DNA from: Puccinia triticina
Lineage: Eukaryota; Basidiomycota; Pucciniomycetes; Pucciniales; Pucciniaceae
Reading direction: 5' to 3'
DNA length: 64,000 bases
Assembly (NCBI RefSeq): GCF_026914185.1
Contig: NC_070572.1
Location: 3,038,001 to 3,102,000 of the forward strand
Part shown: one piece after another, positions 46,521 through 55,564 of the stretch
Numbering within the stretch: the first letter of the stretch is position 1
How the letters are laid out: every line of letters starts with the position of its first letter
The notes under the pieces: generated by a model
What the model was told of the DNA's origin: nothing
The model's input: only the letters and a program-made list of their open reading frames with translations
Database searches by the model: none
Translations under genes and position numbers: made by a program

Positions 46521-46972
46521 ATTGGATGCGCTGCCCAGGTTTTGTGGCTAGGTTCCTATGAACTCAGCTCTGCCAGCCCGGGCAGCTCCAGCGCTCCTTC
46601 GGCTTTTAGCCAAAGAAAAATGCACATTTTTCTTTGGCTAAAAGCCGAAGAATTATAGTGCCACAGGTGCAAAAGACTGCAATAACTTAGTAAATAAATA
46701 GAGGCCAAGGCGGCTTTGCTGCTGCAGGGGGGCTGTTAGGCCATTTTCCAAACTCCAGTTTACCACTTTTGTTATTCTTGCAGTGGATTTTGGAATCTCA
46801 TTCTTTTCTGCTTACTTAAACAAAAATCACACATGTTAATTGAACTCAAATAGGTTACAATAATCAACCACATTAATGTGAATGATCTGATACCAGGCCA
46901 CCAACTCCTTCAAAAACCCTCTCAGGATCACCTGTTTCAATTTATGAGCTCTGTTAAACTTTTATTTTATCA

Positions 46973-47746
46973 TTATAAACCCATAAGATAGAAGAAGGGA
47001 TCAGGGATCTGTATGGTGGTTGCCTCTGCCAGGCTACTGTATCCTTGATTATCTTTATCTGCCTTGGCTTCGCCAGTCTTAAGATTGATAAACAAATATG
47101 GAATTCCAGTGGGCAAATCAAAGATTGGTAAGAGCCGAGTTCCCAGGTCGACAGCTTTCTCCAAGTAGATGGTGTTGTTGCCCAACAGGTGATAAACCGA
47201 TAAAAGACCACCAAGTATTCTGATTGTCGTTTCAAACGCGTTCAGGTCACCATCAACATCAAAACTCAAATCTCTCTTGATGTACTGCCTCACACGCTGA
47301 TAGTCCTCTTCCATTTCACTGGTTAGTAAAATGGTATTGATTACACCAACAATAAGGAAGCCAATCGATCCAGCCTTGGTTAGGTTAGTTCCCGCTTGAC
47401 TGATGGGATGAAATTCATCGCATCCCCAGGCAGAACTATCCGCATAAGCTCGCCACGAGTTTCTGATTGCTTTCTTGATGGCTGATTGTGCGCCAGACTC
47501 CCATGGCAGGGCGGGGAGAGGATATTGGTTGAAGGTATTTGATGTCGAGGTCTCTGGCGCGGCCGGCGGAGTCCGTGGACGGTAATAAAGCAGCAGGCAT
47601 CAAAAGACCAATGGCAACAGGAACACCACGACGAGGTTTCTTCTGCTCTGGGAGACTGGCTTGCTCGATTGGCTTGGGGCAGATGGTTCTTGTTGAACAC
47701 CTGGAGGCTGCTTGGTTGTGTGACGTCTGTGGCGTGCATCTGACAT
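46973..47746 (-). pseudogene. N-terminal part of a GH47 alpha-1,2-mannosidase
   Basis: GH47 enzymes trim mannose from N-glycans in the ER and Golgi. The frame starts at ATG 47746 with a short cytosolic tail, then a hydrophobic signal anchor (NLVVVFLLPLVF, one TGA stop, CLLLYY). A proline- and serine-rich stem follows, then the catalytic-domain start (NSWRAYADSSAWGCDEFHPIS). It continues with DVDGDLNAFETTIRILGGLL, YLEKAVDLGTRLLP and DKDNQGYSSLAEATTIQ, and departs from homology at about 46995. Only about 257 codons are present, roughly the first half of the family, without introns in this stretch. It lies between the two ends of a Helitron-like element, so I read it as a captured fragment. Confidence 0.82.
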
Positions 47747-48129
47747 CGTTAACCTTCACCGACCCAGTGTTGGTCATGGGGGCGGTGGGGGGGCGGTGGC
47801 TCTTGTATGCGCCACGCCGTGGCAATTATGGGTCACAAGGGGCGCCGATTTGGCGTGGCTGTTTGTTCAAAGTTGGTGGCGCCCCGCCCCCTCTCGATTG
47901 GGTGTAGTTTCCCATGCGGGGTCAATGGGGCGCCACGGTCGCCGCCAATTTGACGCCCCACTCGTCCCGTCGTCATACCTCTGTTGAATGTTTGGGAGGT
48001 GGCGTCGGTTGGGGTGGCTTTGGGCGTCGTATTGGGGACGGTGTGGCGGGATGGGTTGCGGTTATGGCGTGGTCTTTGGGTTGCATTGAGCTTGGCGGGG
48101 TGGAACGCCTATAAGAAGGGCGGTGAGTT

Positions 48130-48607
48130 TGAGGTGTGAGTTCCTCAGGCGACTCACGGGCTGTAATTCCAGCTCGGGGGTCGCCTCACCCCCGTCCGCT
48201 GTTGCATTTGCGCAGTCTGGCGGGGGATATTCGTGGGCCCCCCTTGTGCTTTAGGGCTGGGGGCCTTCCTCCCAACGCTTTTTGGCCCTGCTAGACAGGG
48301 ATGGGCGTTGGGCCACGGTGCGTCAGCTTGCTGCGCTGGGTGGCAGGGAGCGGGGTTTTTTTTCTCTTGTTTTTGGTTATTTGAATTTTATTTTTAGCTT
48401 TTTTTTGTGTGTTGTGCATGAATTGTGAGGTCAATTAGAGCCTGTATTTACTTGTTTTTTAAAATGGGAAACCATGGCATTTTTTTTTGTAATTGCTTCA
48501 TGTATAGGGGAAACCCTTGATTTTTTTTCATTTTTTTGTAATTTGCTCATGTGTAGGGGAAACCCTTGATTTTTTTTCTGCAAACCTGAAGCTTTAATAT
48601 ACTTGGA
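48130..48607 (-). repeat. Conserved 5' end of the Helitron-like element, copy 1
   Basis: This block matches 62190-62678, including TTCCTCAGGCGACTC, TCACCCCCGTCCGCTGTTGC, TGCTAGACAGGGATGG and the GGGGAAACCCTTGATTTTTT repeats. On the plus strand TATAA precedes the block at about 48110. The shared part ends at ACTTGGATA, where the flanking DNA diverges. Confidence 0.85.
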
Positions 48608-48726
48608 TAATAATTATTAAGTTATTATTGCAGAATCAGATTCCTCATCATAAATTAAGGGGGGTCACCCACTTAAAGTACCCCCTTATTCTTATTCCTT
48701 CATGTACTAATTGTATAAATAAGAAT

Positions 48727-50489
48727 GGGTCAGCCTAAATGCACTCCAAACTTTTACTTCATGCACTCCACATTTTTGGCTTTGGGGGGCCAGCACTCCA
48801 AAAAAGTTGGAGTGCCTTGATTTTGTACTCCCAAAACATGGAGTCCCCAGATGGGCACTCCATGTTTATTGGAGTACACAACTGGGTACTCCAAAATTGA
48901 CCAAAATAGGGGAGTGCAGCTAGATGCACTCCAAAAAAAATGGAGTGCAAGCCCAAGCACTCCACCTTTTCAGTGAAGGATTTTGGCTTTGCACTCCAGC
49001 TGGCAAATACCAAATGGAGTGCATTGGGGTGCACTCCAATGTCTCCTTTTTTTTGGAGTGCCCACAATCACACCTCTCGATGACCAGTCTGGACCGGTCA
49101 TCAAGGGGCACACGACCGGTCATCCAGAGGACTCATACCTCTCGATGACCAGCGCGGACCGGTCATCAGTCACACCTCTCGATGACCGGTGTGTACCAGT
49201 CATTGAGGGGAGGTGCTACTCTTGATGACCGGTCGGTCTGACCGGTCATCAAGAGGAGATGTTACTCCTCTCGATGAACGGCACAGACCGGTCATCGAGA
49301 GATGTGACTCACCTCGATGACCGGTCATCACCGGTTATCGAGAGGTGTGAGATGGTGTGAGTCCTCTCGATGACCGGTCTGTGCCGGTCATCGAGAGGTG
49401 TGAGCCCTCTTCATGACCGGTGATGACCGGTCATCGAGAGGAGGTGCTACTCTCGATGACCGGTTGGTCTGATCGGTCATCGAGAGGTGTGAGTCCCCTC
49501 GATGACCGGTCTGACCGGTCACCGAGGAATGTGACTCACCTCGATGACCGGTCATCACCGGTCATCGAGAGGTGTTATTACCCTTGATGACCGGTCTGAC
49601 CGGTCATCGAGAGATGGGACTCACCTCGATGGCCGGTGATGACTGGTCATCGTGAGGTGTTGTTACCCTCGATGACCGGACTGACCGATCATCGAGAGGT
49701 GTGAGCCCTCTCCATGACCGGTGATGACCGGTCATCAAGAGGAGGTGTTATTAGCCTCGATGACCGGTGGTGACCAATCATCGAGGTGTGAGTCCCCTCA
49801 ATGACCGGTCTGTGCCAGTCATCGGGAGGTGTGACCGGTCCGCGCCGGTCATCGAGAGGTGTGAGTCCCCTCGGTGACCGGCACAGACCGGTCATCAAGA
49901 GGAGATGTTACTCCCCTTGATGACCGGCACAGACCGGTCATCAAGAGGAGATGTTACTCCCCTCGATGACCGGCACAGACCGGTCATTGAGAGGAGATGT
50001 TACTCCCCTCGATGATCGGCACAGACCGGTCATTGAGAGGTGTGATTTCCCTCAATGACCGGCGGTCCGGTACAGACCGGTCATTGAGAGGAGATGTTAA
50101 TCCGCTCAATTCCGGTCTGTACCGGTCATGGATATCAGGAGGATCAAGTGGGGTGTGTTTGTACATAGCCCGGTTGAAGTTGTAGGCACTCCAGCTCTGG
50201 CTGGAGTGCACAGTACTGCACTCCCCTTTTGAGGAGGAGAAATATCAGGAATGGAGTGCTAGGGGAATGCACTCCAATCTGATGGAGTGAGACTCATGGG
50301 CACTCATTACATTTCCTGGCCACTGGAGTTCTTTGTGGTGCACTCCAAAGATTCTTGAGTCCCCGGTTCTGCACTCCAATCGACTTGGAGTACTCTAGTC
50401 TGTACTCCAACAATCATTGGAGTGCACACTCCATACACTCACTCTTGGAGTGCTTTTGGGATTTTTTTGGAGTGCATTTAGGCTGACCC
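48727..50489. mobile_element. TIR element with GCACTCCA repeats and 8-bp duplication
   Basis: ATAAGAAT occurs at 48719-48726 and 50490-50497. The ends GGGTCAGCCTAAATGCACTC and its complement are perfectly inverted. The subterminal 350 bases on each side carry many GCACTCCA or TGGAGTGC words in both orientations, a typical pattern for transposase-binding repeats. The interior is a GACCGGT array. No transposase is encoded. The 8-bp duplication fits hAT-related or other 8-bp families. Confidence 0.92.
49075..50130. repeat. Long GACCGGT palindromic array
   Basis: Each unit of roughly 55-65 bases has a palindrome of the form CTCGATGACCGGT, a few bases, ACCGGTCATCGAGAGG, then a spacer such as TGTGAGTCC or AGATGTTACTCC. 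About seventeen units are visible. Spacers are related to each other, not unique. The array forms the core of the TIR element and has no coding sequence. Confidence 0.93.
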
Positions 50490-50639
50490 ATAAGAATTGG
50501 CCCCAGAAAGCGCCCAAAAATAGTATTACATACATAAATTTAGTAAACCAAACAATGTACATAAAATTAAACTGTTGTACATTAATGAGTAACTAGAGGC
50601 CAAGGCGGCTTTGCCGCTGCAAATATTAGGCTTTACAGT

Positions 50640-50900
50640 CCTGTGTTTAATCCCCCTGTCTAGAAAGACTTCAAATTTCAAACTCTGACCCATGCATCCC
50701 TCAAATCTCTCAAAATGACACCCAATTCTTCCTTGAGACAGCTCTTGCGGGTTTCCCTCTCTGGGGACGACTAAAATCCTCATCCAACCACTGCAATCAA
50801 GTTCAATAAAAGTCAAAATCTCCTCTCTTAGCCTCTGTATGTCTTTCAACCTTTTCAGATTAGTCCCTGGGAGCTTCCTACTATCACCAACTCTCTGATC
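50640..50900 (-). pseudogene. Unrecognised captured gene fragment
   Basis: The frame reads DQRVGDSRKLPGTNLKRLKD, then EILTFIELDCSGWMRILVVP and GQSLKFEVFLDRGIK. It has a host-gene-like composition with no low complexity. I do not recognise the protein. It lies near the 3' end of the Helitron-like element and shares the orientation of the other fragments. Confidence 0.4.
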
Positions 50901-51779
50901 TAGGAGTGCCTGTAATCACACCATGCATGACATGAGGAATAAATTATGTGTTGGGAGCTTTGTTTTCCTGAGGTGCTGAAATATGTACATTGCAACTTCA
51001 CATAAAGCTTGGCTGGTCTGTGTAAATGTATGCTTGATCCCAAGTGCCATGATCTTGAGGATCAGGAAGTAGTGTTAAGTTAAACAACAGTGGTTATTCA
51101 CCCACCAAAAAAGCTGCAAATTATTCTATGACTGACAGGCTGTTGGTTTGTATGTATTACTATTTCTCAGTTTGGTTATAGCTATGTGCTAGCTGCTGAT
51201 GTGGACATATAAATGATGTAAGACAATGAAAAGAAAAAATTACATTAAGTTTTAAGCAGTAAATCTTCATAGACCAACCAGGCATTCAAATAGGAAATCC
51301 AAACTTGTTAGTGGATATCTGACTGACACAGAATGCAAGGGTAAGGGACAGTAGACATACCATCAGAAGTTCAAGTGTTGAAGTCACACAGTTGAGAAGT
51401 CCTTTACATGTAAACTATTTCACAGATTTTCATGTCTTGCATTTTGTGCACCTTATTTCATTTCATAATTACAAGGCAAGATACATCATAAAATGAAGTT
51501 TGAGATTGCAAAGACATAACAAATAACTTTGGCAAAGCTATGCCAACAACTGTACATGAACATTCAGCTTTTATTGTCTGTCAAAAATAGGCAAGATGGA
51601 CAGAAGCAGAAGGTTCTCACTCAGCAAAAAGGACTAAGGCAAGCTTCCAAAATTTTCAGAGGAAAATAAAACAGAAAACTGATATTTTTCTTGCTAATTA
51701 TAATAAGACAAAAAACAAGACAAAACACACAAAGAAAAGGATGATGAAGAAAAAAAAGGGTGGGGGGAAGGGAAACACT
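50901..51779. other. A/T-rich filler in Helitron-like element 2
   Basis: I see no recognisable protein, repeat or paired ends here. It could include introns or untranslated parts of captured genes. Confidence 0.3.
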
Positions 51780-52076
51780 TGAAGAAATAATGGCCAAAGG
51801 CCTGAGACTGAGAATGGTGAGCTGGGAAATGATCAAGCACAGAATATGTGCAGGGACTCAGAACAACAGAAGAGAAGTCTCAAAAGAGCATGTCTCACTG
51901 ATATGGGCTCGGAACTAAGTGAGGGTTGTATTTCATGAGGGGACGAATGAAATACATGGAGAAAAAGGGGCCTAAGAGGGGCCTAGGGGGCTAAAGGACC
52001 CTGATGGAAAGAAAAGGAACAAAAAGGAAATAAACCCTCTTCTGGGCATGGGGCATAATTCTAACAACACTTATTA
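51780..52076 (-). mobile_element. Solo LTR with 5-bp duplication ACACT
   Basis: ACACT lies at 51775-51779 and 52077-52081. The repeat begins TGTTAGAATTATGCCCC on the minus strand, ends CTTCA, and matches the solo LTR at 17993-18281. The perfect duplication shows it was a complete insertion reduced to one LTR. Confidence 0.9.
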
Positions 52077-52294
52077 TGAAGACAAGCCAGGAGAAAATAT
52101 CCTTTTGATTTGGTTGTGATCTGTATATAAACCAGGTTGGGGAAGACATCTCACAAGGTTTTACAATCTTGGCAGTAGGTAAACTGTGACAAGATATGAT
52201 TATCAAGCCTCTTTGTGGATAGATTTGGATGAATTGTATCAGAAATATTGGGAGAAGAGTAAAGGTTGAACCATTGTAAATGGCTAGACATGTA

Positions 52295-52688
52295 CAGCCA
52301 TTCCGAAAAAGCTTGGTTCCTTTGAAAGGAATTTCCAACTTGTGTGTATCCAACAACAAGGTTGGACAGATGGATATCCATCCCCACAAGCGCAGTCGCT
52401 TAGAGGATGCTACCGGCCAAGCCGTTCGGTAGCAAAAAAAAATGCTGGCAGCGGGGGGACCAGCATCCTGACACCAGGGTGCGTCCATCATGATGGCGGA
52501 CCGGGGTAAAAATTGGTCAAGGATTCCAATTCTGGAATCAAAAAAGAGGGGAAATGAGTAGAATTCAGTGATTGAGCTCACCTACTCGTGATATAGGTGT
52601 CCTGCCTTTGCATACAAGGTTGGAAAATCCCACTGGAATTTCCAGCGGAAATTCCCTCCAAAGAAGCCAAGCTTTTTTGGAATGGCTG
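52295..52688. mobile_element. Mariner-like MITE, TA duplication
   Basis: CAGCCATTCCGAAAAAGCTT on the left and its near complement on the right bound 394 bases, with TA at both sides (52293-52294 and 52689-52690). The inverted ends extend for about 45 bases. It interrupts the importin beta fragment. No coding sequence is present. Confidence 0.7.
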
Positions 52689-52689
52689 T

Positions 52690-53045
52690 AAAACAGAATT
52701 GGGTTTGCTAGGGTTGCCCAACTGTTTGACCAGAGTTACCAACAATACGTGTATTGTTGCCCAGGACACCGGAAGGGAAGTGACGAGTGTCTCGAGGAGG
52801 CAATGGTGCCAATCAGTTGATTGGTCACTCTATCCAACATTCAGGCAGCGGTATCCTTGAAATTGATTGACGGATCCTGCATCATTTTAATCAGGGTTGG
52901 CAGGGCCTGTGAGACGAGTGGGTACATTGTCTCAGGAGCTGACCGGTCAAGAGGTGAGTTGAGGGCCATGATGGCTGCATCTCGTTGGTGCCAGTCAGCA
53001 GACTTGATTTTGATTCCCACAAACGGGATCACAAGTGTTCCTATG
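52690..53045 (-). pseudogene. Importin beta fragment
   Basis: Importin beta carries cargo with importin alpha through nuclear pores and is built of HEAT repeats. The frame has SADWHQRDAAIMALNS and YPLVSQALPTLIKMMQDPS, then KDTAA, a TGA where the family has tryptophan, and MLDRVTNQLIGTI. A frame change leads into LETLVTSLPVSW and LVTLVKQLGNP, matching the following HEAT repeat. The upstream end joins the UTP4-like fragment directly at about 53045, with no intergenic DNA, and the downstream end runs into the MITE. It is a small internal part of a gene of more than 800 codons. Confidence 0.75.
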
Positions 53046-53049
53046 TAGT

Positions 53050-53845
53050 GCATCCCCAACGGTTTGGGTGAGTATGGCGAGCCACAATACGGCGGCCATA
53101 CTGATGTTCCATTCGCATCAACGGGTACATGAACTCCGTCGTGGGAGTGGAGGCGACGGGAGCCGGCCAGCAGCCAGCGCGACTGGGCGGCCGTCGTCTC
53201 GCTCGTGTTGCCGGCGTGGGATTGGGTGTGGAGGGTGAGTTGGCAGGTCTTCTGGTCGACGCGCAAGGTGAACACCGAGCAGCCGTCGGCGGAGGGCACC
53301 ATGCAGAGGATGTCGGCGCGATGGGCGCGGATTGTCTAGCGCCGCACACACGACTTGGCGTCCCAGAAATGCACATTGCCGAGCGAGTCGCCCGAGATGA
53401 TCGTGCCACTGGAGACAGAGAGATGTTTTCAGAGGCGGCTGGTGTGGTGAGAGAGAGAGAGAGAAAGGGCGACTGACTTGAGGACGGTGACGGTCCAGAC
53501 AAGTGTGTGTTTGCCCTGGAGTTTCTCGACGGTCATCCGGTTGAGACAACGGCCGGAGCCGGCGGCCCACTTGCGCAGACTGGAGTCGGCGCCGCCGGCG
53601 ACAAAGAAGAGCTGCGAGTCGGTGGGCTCCTGGAGCGGGGGAGGAGTTTTGGAGGGTGAGATGCCCCAGGCGAGGCTGAGGAGACGGGTGTTGCAGCGGT
53701 CGAGCTTGCGGACGAGCTCGAGCTGGTTGTCAGCGATGGCGGCGATGCGGATGGCGCCGTTGTCGCAGGCGATGGCCAGCCGGGTGTGTGCGGGGGAGGG
53801 GGCGAGGGACCAGATGGCGACGGAGGGGGGCATGGCCAGGGGGCG
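53050..53845 (-). pseudogene. WD40 protein fragment resembling UTP4 (cirhin)
   Basis: UTP4 is a U3 snoRNP component needed for 18S rRNA processing in the nucleolus. The frame begins with VAIWSLAPSPAHTRLAIAC, then LLSLAWG, FVAGGADSSLRKW and GKHTLVWTVTVLK. A short GT-AG intron (about 53410-53475) leads to SGTIISGDSLGNVHFWDAKS. A TAG follows (a CAG to TAG change would explain it) and then TIRAHRADILCMVPSADGCS and SRRLHSHD. The order and spacing match the N-terminal WD repeats of UTP4. Both ends are abrupt. The retained intron indicates capture from genomic DNA, not a processed copy. Confidence 0.7.
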
Positions 53846-53959
53846 CTAGACAGAAACAGGTTAGTGTATGTGTGATTGTTTCCGACATTTGGAGACGTGC
53901 AATAAGCTCAACAGGGGACATGACTGGCACCTGGATAATGAAACTTATAATCAGGGTTT

Positions 53960-54215
53960 TTTTTTTTGGATCGTTTGGTCAAAGAATTGTTGAGACTGAA
54001 CGCAACTGGATTGAAGAAGTGTAGGCCAACTACACGAGAAGGCGAAGTATCGGGACTGGACAATTGGTGTGGACCTTGGTTAGGATTGATGGCTGAGGCT
54101 GCGATCTTGGTGAGCAAAATTGAGGATGTGTTGGAGGCAAGGATGGTTCTCGGTTTACAGATAGAAGCGAGCTGAGAGAAGATTGTTTGCTTGAGCAATA
54201 GCTTCTTGGCGATTG
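53960..54215 (-). pseudogene. 3-hydroxyacyl-CoA dehydrogenase fragment
   Basis: The enzyme oxidises 3-hydroxyacyl-CoA in fatty-acid breakdown. The frame reads KQTIFSQLASICKPRTILAS, NTSSILLTKIAAS, then SPSRVVGLHFFNPVA. The NTSS and HFFNPV stretches are hallmark residues of the family near the NAD site and catalytic histidine. An insertion of about 15 residues separates them. Sequence after FNPVA is not homologous, so the fragment is cut short. It shares the strand of the neighbouring UTP4-like and importin fragments. Confidence 0.75.
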
Positions 54216-54833
54216 CCTATTGAGCAAACAAGCGGATCATGAGTTGATGCTTCTGGCGAGTGTGGAAGTGGAGCCCAATTTTCGAGGCATCCGTGTTGAT
54301 TGTCATCATGATAAGTACCACCAATCAAAGCGACTTCCCTGCGGCATGTGGTTGGGTTTTCTACTTGCTTGGTGGGTGGGACTCCTTCTTCTGCCGCTTT
54401 TGCTAACATGCCTTTGTGGAATCAACCTGTGGGAGAGGGGAGGCAGGGCATGTCCACGCGAGATCAGAATCCAATTTGATGAACAATAGAGATAAGGGAG
54501 CATGAGACTCGTACCACGGAGGCATTGTTCTCTCAAAGCCTGCACCCTGAGTTGACAAAGTGCTGATCAAGGGAAAAGGGCCGTCAGACAATCTGGATTC
54601 TGGTGGATCTTGACGCAGGGGCAGATGTGACGACGGAGTGGCTTGGCATGCTTGCAACATTTTCAGGCTCAGCTGGTGGTATGTAGAGGGAGGTGTGAGG
54701 GTTGGTTTGTGGTGGCGGTAGAAACAACAAACGCAAACAGATGAAGCGTTGTTGGGGACGCGGTGGTGGTTGCAAGGCTGGAGTGGTTGAGTAGATGTGT
54801 GTTTACATCCAGACAAAGCGTTGCAGAGGACGC
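54216..54833. other. Unassigned part of Helitron-like element 2
   Basis: Minus-strand frames here (for example 54155-54409 and 54403-54816) are proline- and serine-rich and I cannot match them. They may be leader or intron sequence of a captured gene. The stretch ends at the left target duplication of the next element. Confidence 0.3.
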
Positions 54834-55046
54834 TACGGAAGCCCTAAAGGGACACGCATCCGGCCACTGTTTTGAAAGATCAGAAAATGTGATTTTACAA
54901 AATACAGATGCATGAAACGTGTACCACATGTATACACCTTCCAACTTCGGGATTCCATGAAACCAGAAGTTGGATTCTTGAATCAATGGCCGGTGGAGAT
55001 CGGTCATTGATAGGAGTCCACACCTCCGTTGATGCCCGGCCCTTAC

Positions 55047-55534
55047 TGTGAAGCCTGGCCTACTAAACAGTTCGCTATAAGAGGCTATGAAACTATCCGA
55101 GAGGATAATTCGCCGAATGCTTGCTTAGTAAACTTAGGATATATAAGATTTTGGAGTCCTTGGTCACGATGATGATATGAATGTAATTTATACTTTGAGT
55201 TTTATTTGTAGAGTTATAAGAGTACGAGTTTCTCGGATAACAAAATATAATGTGAAGAAAGACAATAACAAAGAATATCCCGATGGGAAAAGAAAGAAGA
55301 AAGAGGGAGAAAGAACAACCCAAAGAGCGCAAAAAAACCAACGGAGACACAAGAGAATTAATGACATCATCAGAGAAATCAACACGTCATAGATGATGAA
55401 CTGCTAAAGTGATTCAACGTTCATCGGAGAAATCCCGATGCTGATCGATTCCGCATAACAATCTAACAATCTACAAGGATTAATCAGCAAGATTTGCCCA
55501 TAATAAGCCTTGTTAATCAAACCAGGTCGTTACA
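55047..55534 (-). repeat. 3' LTR of the gypsy element
   Basis: Starts TGTGAAGCCTGG and ends GGTCGTTACA on the plus strand. It differs from the other LTR at about five positions, for example TGTTAATC against TCGTTAATC and CCAAAG against CCGAAG, most of them transitions at CpG. Confidence 0.95.
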
Positions 55535-55564
55535 AAATAAGCCTAGCCTACTATCATTCAGATG

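Larger units (their letters stand above)
45791..46650. mobile_element. TIR element with CTTTGGCTAAAAGCCGAAG ends
   Basis: Both ends carry two self-complementary CTTTGGCTA/TAGCCAAAG blocks about 20 bases apart, and then inverted GCCGGGCCAGCTCC-type GC-rich blocks. The interior holds a GATACATA-rich part (45910-46125), a 7-bp minisatellite and a tRNA-like module. I found no clear target duplication. The element starts about 40 bases after the gag gene. Confidence 0.65.
46698..48607 (-). mobile_element. Helitron-like element 1 with a captured mannosidase fragment
   Basis: Read on the minus strand the element starts TCCAAGTATATTAAAGC after an A and ends GCAGCAAAGCCGC, CTTGGC, CTCTAT before a T. 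The second element (50593-62678) has the same start and a matching end with CTAG. A 5' TC, a 3' hairpin near a CTRR end and insertion between A and T are the accepted Helitron signatures; here the last base of CTRR is T, which weakens the case. The first 480 bases (48130-48607) match the other element. No Rep/helicase is present, so it would be non-autonomous. Confidence 0.6.

Noticed and set aside
47790..48120. CpG-rich plus-strand frames as a real gene
   Set aside because: The stretch is a GC-rich spacer upstream of the captured mannosidase start, with no domain and low complexity.
49075..50130. Regularly spaced palindromes resembling a CRISPR array
   Set aside because: Spacers are related to each other and variable in length, repeats are degenerate, there are no cas genes, and the setting is a fungal transposon.
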